NCBI GenBank assembly: GCA_025175665.1
Contig: JANKKI010000054.1
Location: 434,001-498,000 of the forward strand
Origin: Cinchona pubescens
Lineage: Eukaryota; Streptophyta; Magnoliopsida; Gentianales; Rubiaceae
Length of the DNA stretch: 64,000 bases
Reading direction: 5' to 3'
The notes under the pieces were generated by a model. The model was not told where the DNA came from. It saw nothing but the letters and a program-made list of their open reading frames with translations, and did not search any database. This document shows, one piece after another, positions 33,561-46,611 of the stretch. The translations under genes were made by a program, and so were the position numbers. Position 1 is the stretch's first letter; each line of letters starts with the position of its first letter.

Positions 33561-33879
33561 AAATTGTTAAGTACTTTTATTTATTTTCAAATAGTATAGA
33601 TATGAATAATCATTATACAAGAAAATCTGAGCAAGAGTGAGAGAATCACTTAACGTTAACCAATAAACAGTTACAAAGAAAATTTTAAAATAGAAAAGAC
33701 AAAAAGAGGAATTTCTTTATGAGAAATAACCTAATTAATTATAGCTTCTAAATTAGTATTGATGCAAGGCAAAAGAATATGGGATGAAAATTAAAAATTA
33801 TAATGTCATATTTTTACAATCCCAACAAAAGGTAAGCCCCACCTAGAAAATATCCTTACCATACCACCACATTAATGAG

Positions 33880-34345
33880 TGAGTTACTCACATAAATGTA
33901 TGCATTTTTTTAGTAGTTTTACAATATTTACTCATCCACAGAAGAAACCGAAGCTAAGCCTGCATTCTATTTCCTTTTCCTTCTACCTTTCTTCTCTATG
34001 TAAGCCCATAAAACCATTTCGTCACAATTCAGTCCCTCTTCCAAACCATTACCATTTCTTCATTCTCTTTGTAGCTCTCTCACATGTTACACGAATGACT
34101 AAGTTGCCAACCACAATCACAAAATCAAAAACGGAAAGCTATGAAATTTTCACAAGCATACGAAAAAGTTGGTTGAATTCTCAATTTTAACACTCAATTA
34201 CTCTAGTATTTTCCAATCCTTTCTCTTTATAAATGCGTCTATACATGCCCAGATGCAAAATCCATAGACCCTTTTAATAAATTTAATTCTTTTTTATCAA
34301 AGATTTATTCCTTATCTAATCTTCTTTCTTGTTAATTGTTTAGTG
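33880..34345 (+). promoter_or_regulatory. Duplicated upstream/5' UTR region of the DUF1639-like copies
   Basis: The segment CCCATAAAACCATTT to GTTACAC recurs at 36436-36520. The part just before the ATG (TTAATTGTTTAGTGATGGATAG) recurs at 42893. Conservation between copies suggests a transcribed leader with promoter. CTTTATAAATGC at about 34224 is a possible TATA box. Confidence 0.45.
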
Positions 34346-35236
34346 ATGGATAGTTCTCCAAAAAGAGAGAGTGATGGCAAGAGAATTGCACCATCATCCA
34401 AATCTCTCCATAACTTCAGGTTGCCTTCTGGCCTCAAATGGGGCCACCAAAAACACTTAAGTTGTTTGAATTCACAACAACCCTACTCCAATATTGTTAC
34501 CAAATCTATATAAGTGATTATTCCCGTAATTCAACCACCCTGTCTTCTGATCATAACAATGGTCAATCCAAACCAGTTATCCCTGCTAACCAACGATCCC
34601 CCTTAACCATTGCACAAAAAGGCATCAAAGCTAAATCTCCATTTGCTTCAAACTCTGGTAGGGGAACTACGAAAATTGAAGCAGTTCATGAGAAACTCAT
34701 GAGTGATCTCAAAGTCTCTATGGATGATCGCCTAAAGCTTGGTATCTTTGAAGAAAAAGAGCAAGTTCAAAAAGAGGATAGCAAGAAACCCGAAGAGGAA
34801 TTACCATGGAATTTGCGCAATAGGTGAGTGGCTAGTAAAACTAGAGTTAAAGGTAGCAATGCGAGTTTGTCAGCTCTTCAAAGGCCAGAGAAAGGGTTAA
34901 GGAGTTTGGTGACGATCAATAAGGGAGGGGCCAGTGGTGGCACAGAACATCAAAGATCTAAATTCTCCCGTACACTTTCAAAAGAAGAGATTGAGACTGA
35001 TTTCTTGCTAATGACATTCTGGAGCAAAACCACCCCAGAGGCCAAAGAAAAGGTCTAGGTCCGTCCAGAAGCATCTTGATGTAAGTCAAACTATGATTTT
35101 AGTTTAACTTTGATAAAAAAAAAGGTTAATTTGCAACTAATCATTTTGAATTTGTATATAGAGATTGTTTCCTAGTACGTTGATAATTGAAGTGGCTATA
35201 GAGAACTACAAAGTTTCCGACGATCATGAAATGAAG
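34346..35236 (+). pseudogene. DUF1639-family gene, copy A, broken
   Basis: The ATG at 34346 opens MDSSPKRESDGKRIAPSSK and then HNFRLPSGLKWG, the usual N-terminal block. The frame shifts between about 34470 and 34540. The next frame carries a basic Ser-rich linker and ELPWNLRNR, a DUF1639 hallmark (LPWNLRxRR), where CGA has become TGA. KEEIETDFLLMT follows, then another shift before QRPKKRSRSVQKHLD. GTAAGT at 35081 and an AG at 35160-35161 define an intron. The second exon (35162-35236) gives LFPSTLIIEVAIENYKVSD, matching the family's LFPGLWLxEVxxxxYxV. The family is plant-specific and its function is not established. One stop and two shifts make it a pseudogene, unless the shifts are sequence errors. 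Confidence 0.7.
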
Positions 35237-35894
35237 GTATGAAAAATGTATTATAATTCTATCTTTTTTCTTTTTTGTAACTTCTTCATTATTTTGGCAT
35301 TGCAATGTCCTAATATTTAATTTTTTAATTCTGAGAATTTACAAGGGTGAAATTGTCACTTCACATGTTGGTCAATTACTTATCCCTGACTCTCCTTACC
35401 TAAAGATAAACCTTTAATATTCCTAGCCCTGAATTTCCTCTCTCAAAATATAAATCTTAAGTGAAGTGTAGTTTACTTTCGAGCCTAGTTATAGACATGA
35501 TTCATATAATTTGTTGGACAAGTACTTAATCATTTGTTCTTCTTTATTCTTGGAGATAAAGATTGCACTTATAATCTTTAAAAAAAAATTATAGCTTTCA
35601 TGATATGAAATATTTTTCACTAAAAATGTAGTAATTTCACTTAAGAAACTAATATGACAGAATAACTACATTGAACTATGGCAATGTCTGTGGGTTTATT
35701 TGCAATTTTTTTAAGTTCTCAAGAAAATGGAAAAAAGTCATAAAATCAAGAAAAATATATATTATTCTTAACAAGTTATTGTGCACACCATGTGTCTAAG
35801 TTTGTATGTGGTTTAAAAAACTAATTTGAAATGAACAAAATATGATAGAAAAATGATTTGCAAAGCTACAAATTTGACAACAAAATGCAATTTC

Positions 35895-35990
35895 GATGAT
35901 AATATACTTCCCTTATGACCTATTGGTCATTGATTCGAATCACCAGAGGGTAGGGGAAGAGGTGGTCCTTTTTTTTAAAAAAAAAAAATA
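35895..35990 (+). repeat. SINE-like tRNA-related fragment
   Basis: ATACTTCCCTTATGACC and GATTCGAATCACC (a B-box-like sequence) match the minus-strand SINE at 8590-8705. A homopolymer tract follows (T7 then A12, 35970-35990). It is truncated at the 5' side. Confidence 0.4.
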
Positions 35991-36261
35991 AGTCACAAGT
36001 TCAAGACCACTTGGCAAAACCAATCAACGTGATCCTAGTTTTAATCACCAATCCCTAGATTTTAGATTCTTGATCAAATTTTGTTCTTTCTTTTCTGAAT
36101 CTATTAATACATCAGTGAATTTTGTCACTTTTGTACTTTATATAGATGCACTAAATATGATATCTCATTAATTTGTTTAATAACCAATTTTTTAATAAAA
36201 CTTGGTGTCCAAAATCGTAAAATTAAAAAGTCTAATGATGTCTCTGTTTTGTTACTTAATA

Positions 36262-36400
36262 CTAACTGTTTAGTCATAGCTGGTTCTCCAGTAAGAGAGA
36301 ATAATTTGATTAGAGAATTACACTATCGTCAAGGTCTCTATATGACATCACATTGTCTTTTCAGCTCAAATGGTGCCACCAAAAAGAAACCTGTATTCAA
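36262..36400 (+). pseudogene. DUF1639-family gene, copy B, N-terminal scrap
   Basis: GGTTCTCCAGTAAGAGAGA to CAAATGGTGCCACCAAAAAG aligns to the first 40 or so codons of copy A (start codon lost, GTCATAGCTGG for GTGATGGATAG). It then passes directly into the upstream region of copy C. It therefore represents the abrupt junction of a tandem duplication. Confidence 0.5.
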
Positions 36401-36591
36401 TTTCCTTTGGATCCTCTTTTTTTATACACTTAAACCCATAAAACCATTTGGTCACAATTCAATTTCTCTTCCAAACCGTTACCATTTCTTCATACTCTCT
36501 TTATAACCTTCTTACATGTTACACATAGAGAATGACAAAGTTGCAACATTAACAACCATTATCACAAAATCCAAAACCCAAAACTATGAAA

Positions 36592-37085
36592 TGTAAGCAG
36601 ATAATACACATAAATATGTGTAAAGTAGCGAAACGAAGATTAGGATTACCTCCAGCCATGATTACTTAGCGATTAGTCTGTAGATTTCCTTACAAACATA
36701 TGCCATTGTTAACCCATCTAACATGTGACCGTTTGACGGATTAAACAATAATATAAACGTATAATTGTAAGGAGCTTCTAACCTATGCCTAATCGAAAAA
36801 TACCATGGAATAGACGGAGTATCACAGGCATATTTATAAGCTAAGCTAGGGACTTTTACTTGGAAAACAAGAAATCCCTAAGACTTCCTTCTATCAAGGA
36901 AATTACTATAATTACTTAAATGGGAATATTAAGAAATATTATATTTCCTAATACGTAATATTCTGACTAATTGATTGAAGATATTATTTAATCATACCAA
37001 ATGTGGAACGCCAATCAATTGAAAAAAATTTCAATTAACTTGTTGATCACATATAAAGATCAAGGCTTGCATTGCAAATCTTACA
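36592..37085 (-). repeat. 3' LTR of the non-coding Copia-type element
   Basis: 494 bp. The inner edge abuts TTCTCCCACTTG (plus strand), which is the polypurine tract on the minus strand. Confidence 0.8.
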
Positions 37086-40000
37086 TTCTCCCACTTGATC
37101 CACATGTACTAGTTAGACAATTTCATGAGTGATAAGCATGGCCAAAATCATTATTGTGATTCCACTAACTTAAAGATTATGTAACAAATACTTAATTAGA
37201 AACAATTAATACACAAATCATGGCAGTTGTACTCAAATAATAAATACTTCCTTGCATGTATAACAATGTGCAATATTTTCCCATGAAGTACTATAAAAGT
37301 TTTATGAATGACTTATTATAGATCACTCAGAGTCCAACTTTATGGTTCAAATGGTCCTAACTTTATACATGACAATAATGTGTACTAAAAGTCATGCAAA
37401 TAATAAAATATCTTGAATGTCTATAATTTAACAATAGCTAGAGAATAATTGCAAAACTATAATTAGCTAATGAGTCTTCATGAGTTATATGATCGAGGAC
37501 AATTTAGCTGGCAATTTTAGTTGTCAAATCAACTATCATAACGCGATACTTATGTACACAATCCGATAGCTACTTTTGCTCCCAAAATTATCTCTAAATA
37601 TTAAATCTTTATATCAATTTGCATATCTCAACTCCCACTTTTCTTAATACTCTTAATGAAGAATATCAAGATTGAGATGAAACCTTATTAGCCAAACAGC
37701 AATATCGACTCAACTTTAAGTATACAAAAATGCATGTAATGTAACTTCATAGCTTCATCACATTTTCACCAACCATATGCAACTTCCAATACATAATGTG
37801 AACGTGTGTGATTTGTCCACTCCATGAAAAATAGTTTGCAAAAGTAAGCAATACTTAACCGTTCAAGAACTCTTTCATAAAGGCTTACGAGCTAGTCCAA
37901 ATGCATTTATGTTCTATCTTTATTAATTCCAACCATATATGGGAATTCACCAATATCCTTTATTTAATAGTTCTATGTAAGAAATTGCATTACCCCCATA
38001 TATTTATTGCAAGAAGAATTTCATGTGGACTAAATATGATTCCTCCTACTAACCTTGATGTATATTAATCATTTTGTTGATTGATATTCTTTTGAAAGAT
38101 CAAAATGAAGAAACAAAACTCTTATACCATTCATGAGATGTTTAGTCCTTAAATATATTTTTCATTCTTACAACAAACTACATTCTCTTCAAAAATAAAC
38201 CTTTAAATTGACACATATCTCAAATATATGTTTCACACTAATATAACTCTCAATCAAAATGAAATATTATTGCCATAACAATCTCTAAAAACTTAACAGA
38301 GATTTAGCAATAATCATGTCTTTCTTTTATGACATTATACCAAAACATGAAATTTTCTTCATTATGGCTTTGTAAAAACATAACTTAATAATCCTTATAT
38401 CTAATATCATAATTAATCTTTTATAAATATACAACATATTATTCTAAAAGTCATGTTACTCTTAAAAACTTTTCACTCCCACAATTTTGAGAGATAACAA
38501 GACCAGTGATTTTTATTAATATGGACTTATTTTAATGTGATCACTTTAATATGGAACTATTCAATTTATTGCTAGAATATATTCAAACTAACTTCAAAAT
38601 TATTTTGGAATCAATCTACCATATGAAAAGTAACCAAAAATGGCTCCTTTACTCTTTTTAGACTCCATTGAGTTAAATAATTTCCATTTATTTTATGTTC
38701 TTCAAGAATCATGAATATTAGTTTCAGAGATTCTTAAAATGCGCAAAAGAATATAAATTTGTTGGACTTAATAACCTTGTTATTAGATTTTTTATGTATG
38801 AGTTATATACCCTTACTTCAACCAAAGATATCCATATGTGTGTACATTTTAAATTTGGTTTTCATTCATTCCATGTTCCAAATATTGTTTAAACAATATT
38901 GAAATGAACCATATTCAAGATATACACCCCAATCATAAGGTTTTAATCCCAAGAAACAAAATTACTTAAATTGCTAATCATACTTTGACCATGTCCGTAA
39001 TTACTCAATTCATTCCTTAAGTTATACTTTTACAGCGTAAACAATCATGTATTATTTGTTCACTAATCAATGCCTCGTAAGTTTAAGGAATTATGAGAAA
39101 TTAATGTACTGAAACTTTAAATTTCAAACTCTTCGCTTCTTACTTGAACACTTGTAAACGCATCAAGTGTTAATTCTTTACCAAACAAGAAAAGAAGATG
39201 CAATAACTATTAATTGTTTTCTAATAATAAGAAAAACAAATATCTCTAACCCATCAAAAATAGTAGAAAATAAATCACAGAGTTTTGGTGTTATGAACAA
39301 ATGACGAAATTCCTTTGGCATCTTTAACGTGCTTGGGTAGTCTACTTTTCTTATGCAATCTACTCAATTACCATTGTTGATAAATCTAAACTTTTAAAAG
39401 TTTATGATTAACCAAATTCATATTTTTCTTATGGACATATATTCAACCTCCAATGACAAAGAAATTTAAAGAGTATGCCAATATGTTTAGTATGATCAAA
39501 TGAATGGTTTTGCTCACTTAAAAAGATTGTCAAAACTCCAAAACGAGTAACTTAATTTTAAAATATTTGCTACTGAATAATCTAGTAGAATAGCAATTTT
39601 TTTTCAAATTCTAAAACGAGTAACTTAATTTTTTCTTATATTTGCTATTGAATAATCTAATAGCAATTTTTTTTTCCAAATTTTTGGAGCTTAAAAAAGT
39701 AGTTTTTCTATTAAAAAAGTAGTTTTTCTATAAAATAAAATAAAAAAATCCCTAAGCAATACACTTCAATTCTCCATATGTCAAAACATATAACTTCTAT
39801 AAAAGAAGTATACATTTTCTTGTATTTTGGAAATTTAATACACATTGATAATGTGAATTTTTAATAAAACAAATTTACTAAGTGTATCAACATTCATAGC
39901 ATGTCAAAAAATTAAGATTATATTTATTTGAGTTATTTCTCTCAATCAAGGTAGAAAATCACATAGAGTTCTCCATCATATAAACAACATTTATCTTATT

Positions 40001-41039
40001 GTTGTTTGATTTAATGAGAACATAATTTTCGTTATTTGCATTTCTTTCATGATACACGTTGTAATATTTAGGTGTCTTGTATGCAAATCTACTTTATTTT
40101 GATGCTTAACCTCTTTATCCTTTTCAATACACATGGTTAAAATCAGTAATTAACCATATTTCCTTATGTGTATTGTAGAAGAATGGAATGGTTATTAAAT
40201 GATTTAAAGAGAGAATTGATAATGAAATGATCCATATAACTCAAAATCTCAATTAAGTTCATGATATAGTAAAATCTCATTCTTTAAAATGAGTTCATGC
40301 ACACTTCTTAATCGTATAGTGTCGCATAAGAAAATCTCTTAAGGGGGCTTATCAAAATATGCAATAATTCTAAAATGGTTTTTAGATATGTTTTAAATAT
40401 AAAATAAATGGGGTTGAACCCTATCTTTATGTGAATATGAGACATATGAGCAAAATATCTAAATTGCTCTCATTCCTCATATTCGACTATTATATTAGCA
40501 ATTATATACTCAATAATATGAAAATGAATAATTCATTCTCATGAAATGCTAATTTAAGATTTGCACCCAAACAAATAAGAGAATTATTAAATAGCCAAAT
40601 AAATAGACAATTACAAATATTTGAATAATACAAATAATCAAGTAAAATAGCAAAAATACTTGAATAATCAAGAATATCATGACACTTTAAAACATATATT
40701 TTGAATTAACCCCAATGTTAATTCAAATAGTAAATTGAAACCTTCTTGTAGTAGATGTTGCTAAACATGCATTGAATTTACTTTTCTTTATAATAAGACT
40801 AGTAAATTAAAACAATAAATTGAAGAAATAATTTCGTACCTATGGGCATAAAAAAATTCCCAAATTACTATCTAATTTACCATCTTATTTCAATTAATTT
40901 CACAAAAATAATTACCTCCTTCTGGGGCTAGATAATTATCTTAATGAATTAACTGTAAACTTAATCTAGATGTCACTCTTTATTTGTCACTAAATAACAT
41001 GTGACAATATTTGAAAAATAAATAGAAAATCAATTACAC

Positions 41040-41700
41040 ACAATATACTTAAGATGCTATGGCTACTCCTACGTACATGGTATTTTGAGAAAATCTATTT
41101 GTTATCTTAGTATAATAAGTCAACTAACCAATATGTTGACTAAAAGTAAAAAGTTTTAATCACTAAATCATATGTGTTGAAAATCTTTGTGCACCAAATA
41201 TTTAAGATACTGTGGCTACGCTCAAATATTCAATGCACAATTCCAATAATGACGTCTAGTATCTTCTTAATTGTCAAGTTTTCATAATGTTGACTAAATA
41301 TTCTTTATTTCCCTTTATTCAGTATATTCAAATCACTAGATTTTATGTGATAACAATTATCTATACAATAAATATTTGAGATGTTGTGCCTACTCTCCAA
41401 TACATGATGCAAGAAAAAATCTACGAAGGAAATTTGAATGAACTTTCTTAAATAGTTAACTAACAATAATATTGACAAAATTAACAATTCACATTGTAAA
41501 AATAGTTTTGAGTTTTAAGAACAAAAATAGAATTCTGCTCAAACCAAAATCATATCGGCGGTCGTATAACCACAATAAATAGATCAAAATATAAATCAAG
41601 TGCTTTGCATTTTGTGGCCAATCTTAAGCAAATGATATAAAGACTTCACATAATGGCATCTAATAAAATGAACAAATTAATATGTTGACACGCAAAACCA
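41040..41700. repeat. Degenerate 160-170-bp repeats inside the non-coding element
   Basis: Three or four units share TTAAGATnCTGTGGCTACnCTC followed by ATGTTGACTAAA and an AATCACTA segment (near 41050, 41198 and 41366, with a weaker one at about 41600). They are strongly diverged from each other. Confidence 0.45.
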
Positions 41701-42179
41701 CTATATTGCTATATAAATATTGTTGCCAACATAATGATTAATTAATTATATTAGATACCATCTCACATAAACCTATAACCAGATATACTTCAAGTCCAGA
41801 AACTCATACCATCAAAAGGATTTGTTCTCGTATAAAATTGCCTTGACAGATTAGTAATAAAGCACATAAGAGACAACTTGCAAACTTATATTATTAACAT
41901 TTAAATATTATTGCAAAAATATTTAGTCAATTAAGAAATTCAAGAACCACTGGTATTCATGTAAAAGAAAACAAAACCATTGCATGAATATTTAATTAAT
42001 CAAGATCTTTAGCAACTTTTTTTTTTTTTTAAATACCAACTCATGTCCATTACTGTCATAAGCAAACATGGCAAACTAGATCAGATTCATTACAAATCTT
42101 CTCAATCGTATTTGAACACTTCTATAAGCCATGAAATAACATGCTAAACAACACAGCTAAAGGTGGCTCTGATACCACA

Positions 42180-42688
42180 TGTAAATAGATAATACATATG
42201 AACAAGTGTGAAGTAGCAAAAATGTAATCAGAAGTACCTCCCGCCATGATTGCTTAAGCAATTAGTCCATATATGATTTCTAACGATTTCCTTATGAATG
42301 TTTGCAATTGTATGCCCATCTAACGTTTGACCATTTGATAGATTGAACAATAATATATATGTATAATCGTAAGAATCTTCTAACTTATGCGTAATCAAAA
42401 AACACCATGAAATAGATGAGTATCACAGGCATATTTATAAGCTAAGCTGGGGACCTTTACTTGGAAAATAAGAAATCTCTAGGGCTTCCTTCTATGAAGA
42501 AAATTACCATAATTACATAATTAGAAATATTAAGAAATATTATATTTCCTAATACGTAATATTCTGACCAATTGGTTGAAGATATTATTCAATCATACCA
42601 AATATAGGATGTCAATCAATTAGCTGTAAAAATTTTCAATTATTATGTGGGTCACATATAAGGCAAGTCTTACATTGCAAGTTTTACA
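42180..42688 (-). repeat. 5' LTR of the non-coding Copia-type element
   Basis: 509 bp. It lies beside GGTGGCTCTGATACCA (42162-42177, plus-strand reading of the primer-binding site). Confidence 0.8.
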
Positions 42689-44320
42689 TGAAATTCTTTT
42701 TAAGCATCCAAAAAGGTTGGCTGAATTCACAATTTTTTGCGCAATTACTAGAATCTTTTTCACTCTTTTTCTCTTTATATACAAACAATCATACCTCATT
42801 TTTTCATACAATGCAAAACGCATAGGGCATTTTCATAAACTGGAGTTGTTATAACAAGATTAAGTTCTTCTCTAGTTTTCTTACTCATTAATTATTTAGT
42901 CATGGATAGTTCTCCACAAAGAAAAAGTGATGGTGAGAGAATTGAACCATCATCAAAACCTCTCACAATTTGATATTGATATGAAATGGATTAGGCACAT
43001 TTGAAGTATCTTTATATAAGTACAAACTTTTATTTTTAAGTTCAACTTTGTCACATGTATGGCATGAGGTAACACGTGCATGGCACGTGCTTTAATGTAT
43101 TAAATAGAAAACAACTTATAGATAGAATGATTTAGACTTGAATTCTTTTCTCTTTTTTCTTGTTTAATTTTGATTCAGGGATTGCACATGAAAAAATGAG
43201 ATATAGTGACAGTGTTTTACCAATATAGAGACCTCTTTGTAATTTCACATTGTCTTTTTGCTTCATGTGCCAACCAAAATACCTAAATTGCATGAAATAA
43301 TCTTAGTTTCTATCCTTACTATCTATTCTTACTCTTACTAAAATATCTACATCTTTTTTGCCAATCACAATTGCTGCTCCAAATTTCATGTCCCAATTAA
43401 GCAAACTCAAACTATCACAATACCACCCAACGCATTAACATTAAATCTAAAATGTTTTCTACTCGCCTCAAATATATTGATGATTCGCGGCAAAGGTAAA
43501 TAAAAGATGAAAATAATATTTCTCTATCTATATGGTTGATATTTATTTACTGTTTATTAAACTGAAAAATCACAAACATTTCCAAAACTATGTAAAGATG
43601 TTTAAAATTTTATTCAATTAATAGAATTTTCCTTCTCAGTTATATTAAAATAACTCTAATTCATTCATTCTTAAATAATACTATTGTCACGCAATACAAC
43701 GGTTAGAAATTAGACATTAATAACATCTAAAAGAATTAAAGTTTTATTAAAATTTGTTGTTCTAATTGTTTTGCATTTGTTTCCTGTTTTTGATACCTAT
43801 ATATGTAAATCACGTTAAATTTCCTATAATTCCATCTACATAAATATTTAAAAATTGTCCTAACTACACCAACGAAATTGAGATAGTCCCCATTTAGACA
43901 ACACAAAATTGCAATGTTTACCTATTCTTGTTAAATAAGGAATGCAAGAATCAAACCAATAGAGAAAATAAGCATGAAATATATGTCATCTACAATTTAA
44001 TCTATGTTGAAACCCTTCTGGTAATTGAGTGGTCCACAAGAAGATAATAATCGTCACTATTGATGATCACATTAAGATTGAGATTTAAAAGAGAAAGAAA
44101 AAACTAAATGGAAAAGGATAAATAATTTGAAAAGAAGATGATCTAATGTGAATTAAGGAAATTAGGTATGTAATCACCAACCAACTAGCAAGATTCCTAG
44201 TATGGCAGCGACTGACAATTATTGATATGGAACATCAAAGGTCTAACTTTTCTTGTGTACCCTTAAAATGAGATTGAGATCAATTTCTTTGGGATCTAAA
44301 AATGGATTAGGCCTAATTGG
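42689..44320 (+). pseudogene. DUF1639-family gene, copy C, split by the LTR element
   Basis: It continues from 36400-36591 across the insertion, since the TGAAA duplication falls in the same leader position as in copy A. ATG at 42902 gives MDSSPQRKSDGERIEPSSK, then a stop after 24 codons. Scattered later matches to copy A include the CACATTGTCTTTTTGCTTC/CCAACCAAAATACCTAAATTG region (43245-43290) and GAACATCAAAGGTCTAACTTTTC (44231). It is far more decayed than copy A. Confidence 0.55.
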
Positions 44321-44699
44321 AGTAACATGATATAAGCAGTTATATATTTTTTATTAGTTCAACTTGTCATATTATAGCTTTTTACATGCAATTTTTTCAT
44401 CTTTTAATAAGAATTGTTTTATGAAACTTGTATCACATATGTAGGACTATAAAAATACAAAATTTTTACTTTTGAAAAACATGTAGACATTTTCCATTTT
44501 TTTAGTTCTTCATTTTTCTACATTGTAATGTCCTCCTTATAATATTTTTTGTGTTTGTATGATTCTGACTTTGTTGTAAGGTCAAAAGAGGGTAGTTTTC
44601 AAAATGGGCTAGCAGCTCCAATTGGAAGATTAATACCTAGTTTATAGGTCTAATACAATTTACTGCCTTTTATTTTGGGTCTAGCCCATGGTAGGATGT

Positions 44700-46600
44700 A
44701 AAATGTTTTTCCTTAGGAACTTTATTTGTAGAAATATTTTACATGAAAAATGACATTTTTCACACAGATATTTGGATGACAAAATAAAATTCTTTTCAAG
44801 GATAATTTTTTGATCTTTTTCATATTTCATGTTATCAATATGAGTTATAAATATGTATACTAATAAATACTTCACAAGTAATTGTGGTCAACAAAATATT
44901 GATTTTGTTTAAAACTAAAATATAAGACAATGTAGTTATAAAATATACATAATGATAGTTATATTATTGTAGGAACCCATTTATGAATAGAAAATGAATG
45001 GACAATAATTTAAACAAAAATATGGTTAATAATTGAAGTCATGAAACTAAATATTTGAGATTTGGTATCGTATCAACTAGTCGAAAAATAACTTATACTC
45101 GACGGCAAGGTAAGTTATTTTCAACCAGAGATAGGAAAATTGAAAAATATTTTACATAGGAATACATTATTACACATATTTTTCGATATTTGACGCTAAA
45201 AGAAAATTCTAAAAATATTTGCAACCTAACCAAACAGAACCCTAGTTGTTCTTTATTTCTAAGGTATTTGTGGTTGCTTTTATAATTAATATAAAAGATG
45301 GAAAATGTTGTTATTCATAACAAATTATTTTGCTTTTTTGATAAGTTAATTTGGATCATTACATTGGTCTACTCCAGTATAGTGTATATATCTACCTAGT
45401 ATATCTGAAAACATGGGATTTTTGGCTATCCTTCTTTGTTTGACACGTGGGTGATTTTCTAGCAAGCCCACTTTGTTCCTACCTTGGTTCCCAATGCAAT
45501 TAGGCAACCCTTCCCATGGGCTAAATTTTAAAGCATTAGTTAGCCCAATAAAAAAGCCCATTTACACTTTATGAAGACCCGATTAAAGAAGGTTTGTGGT
45601 CTCACCTTTCCCTAAGGCTTCTTCTAATGTTACAGATGGCCCTAAACACAACTGGGTAACACATTCCCATGGGTTGCAATTTAACCCATTAATTGACCCA
45701 ATAAAGAAGGCCGTTTGCAGATATTAAAGGAAAAATTATTCGTTATTCACTTCGTATCGTGGAGTGAATATTACAGGTCATTGAATGATTAAAAATAGTG
45801 TAACCTCTTACTCGTAGTCAATATCAACTGCTACCTACCTCACATTGAAAAGTGAGTCGTCAAATTAAAGATTTGGGAAGTTTGAATAATTGAAAATGGG
45901 CAGTAAATGTAGAGTTTTTCTCGAAACGGCAATGTTATATCTTTTGGTTTGCCATCATCATAATCATTTATGGAGTTGGTGTGTTTTTCAATCATAAGCT
46001 TGTAGAAAAGGTTGGACCTTCATCTTCCCTATTCTCCAAGTATTGTTTGATGTTCTCGCATATGGGATTACAGTTTTATGTATTGTTACTTCCAAGTTTA
46101 GTTTTATTTGATGGAAAATAGCATATTCTTACATTTGCTTTATGTCTTTGCTCATATATTTCTGTCGATTTGAATGAATATAAGGTTTTATATTTTAGCT
46201 CTACTGTTTCACTAAGCCTTTGCATTCTTAATTTTAATTTGGTTGACCCAAATATGTATTACATGTGTAGTTGCCTTAGATTCCTACTTTTTGTTCTATT
46301 AGTTTTGGTAGCTTTAATGTTTGATAGTTTTACTGCACCATTAGTTTTAGTAGGCGGATTTAGGAGGGAGTGTGTTGACGGGTACGCTTGGTAACCCACT
46401 TGGATTTTGGCTCGCCAGTTATCATACTCATATACATTTATTAAGAGTTTTTGGCTTGCCAAGGAATTTGTTTAATTGATATCTTGCAAATCTTGAATAT
46501 GCAAATGCGGGTTTGATTTCATAGCTTTCTTTGCCTTCTAATTGACATCTTTTTCATCTTGAATACACAAATGTAGGTTTGATTTTGTAGCTTTCTCTTG
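44700..46600. other. Intergenic DNA, no gene seen
   Basis: Short open frames here have no domain or codon bias. It includes the second copy of the dispersed repeat seen at 9838 (45733-45860). Confidence 0.55.
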
Positions 46601-46611
46601 CCTTTTGGGAC

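Larger units (their letters stand above)
36592..42688 (-). mobile_element. Copia-type LTR element without coding capacity (LARD-like), 6.1 kb
   Basis: LTRs are 36592-37085 and 42180-42688. Both begin TGTAA and end TTACA, and they share long blocks such as GAAATATTATATTTCCTAAT. Exact TGAAA duplications flank them (36587-36591, 42689-42693). On the minus strand TGGTATCAGAGCCACC lies beside the right LTR (primer-binding site) and a GTGGGAGAATGTAA tract beside the left LTR (polypurine tract), so the element points left. The 5.1-kb interior has no frame above about 60 codons and no gag or pol motif in any frame I checked. It is extremely AT-rich. It would depend on a partner for mobility. LTR divergence (roughly 15 percent by eye) indicates an old insertion. 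Confidence 0.85.
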
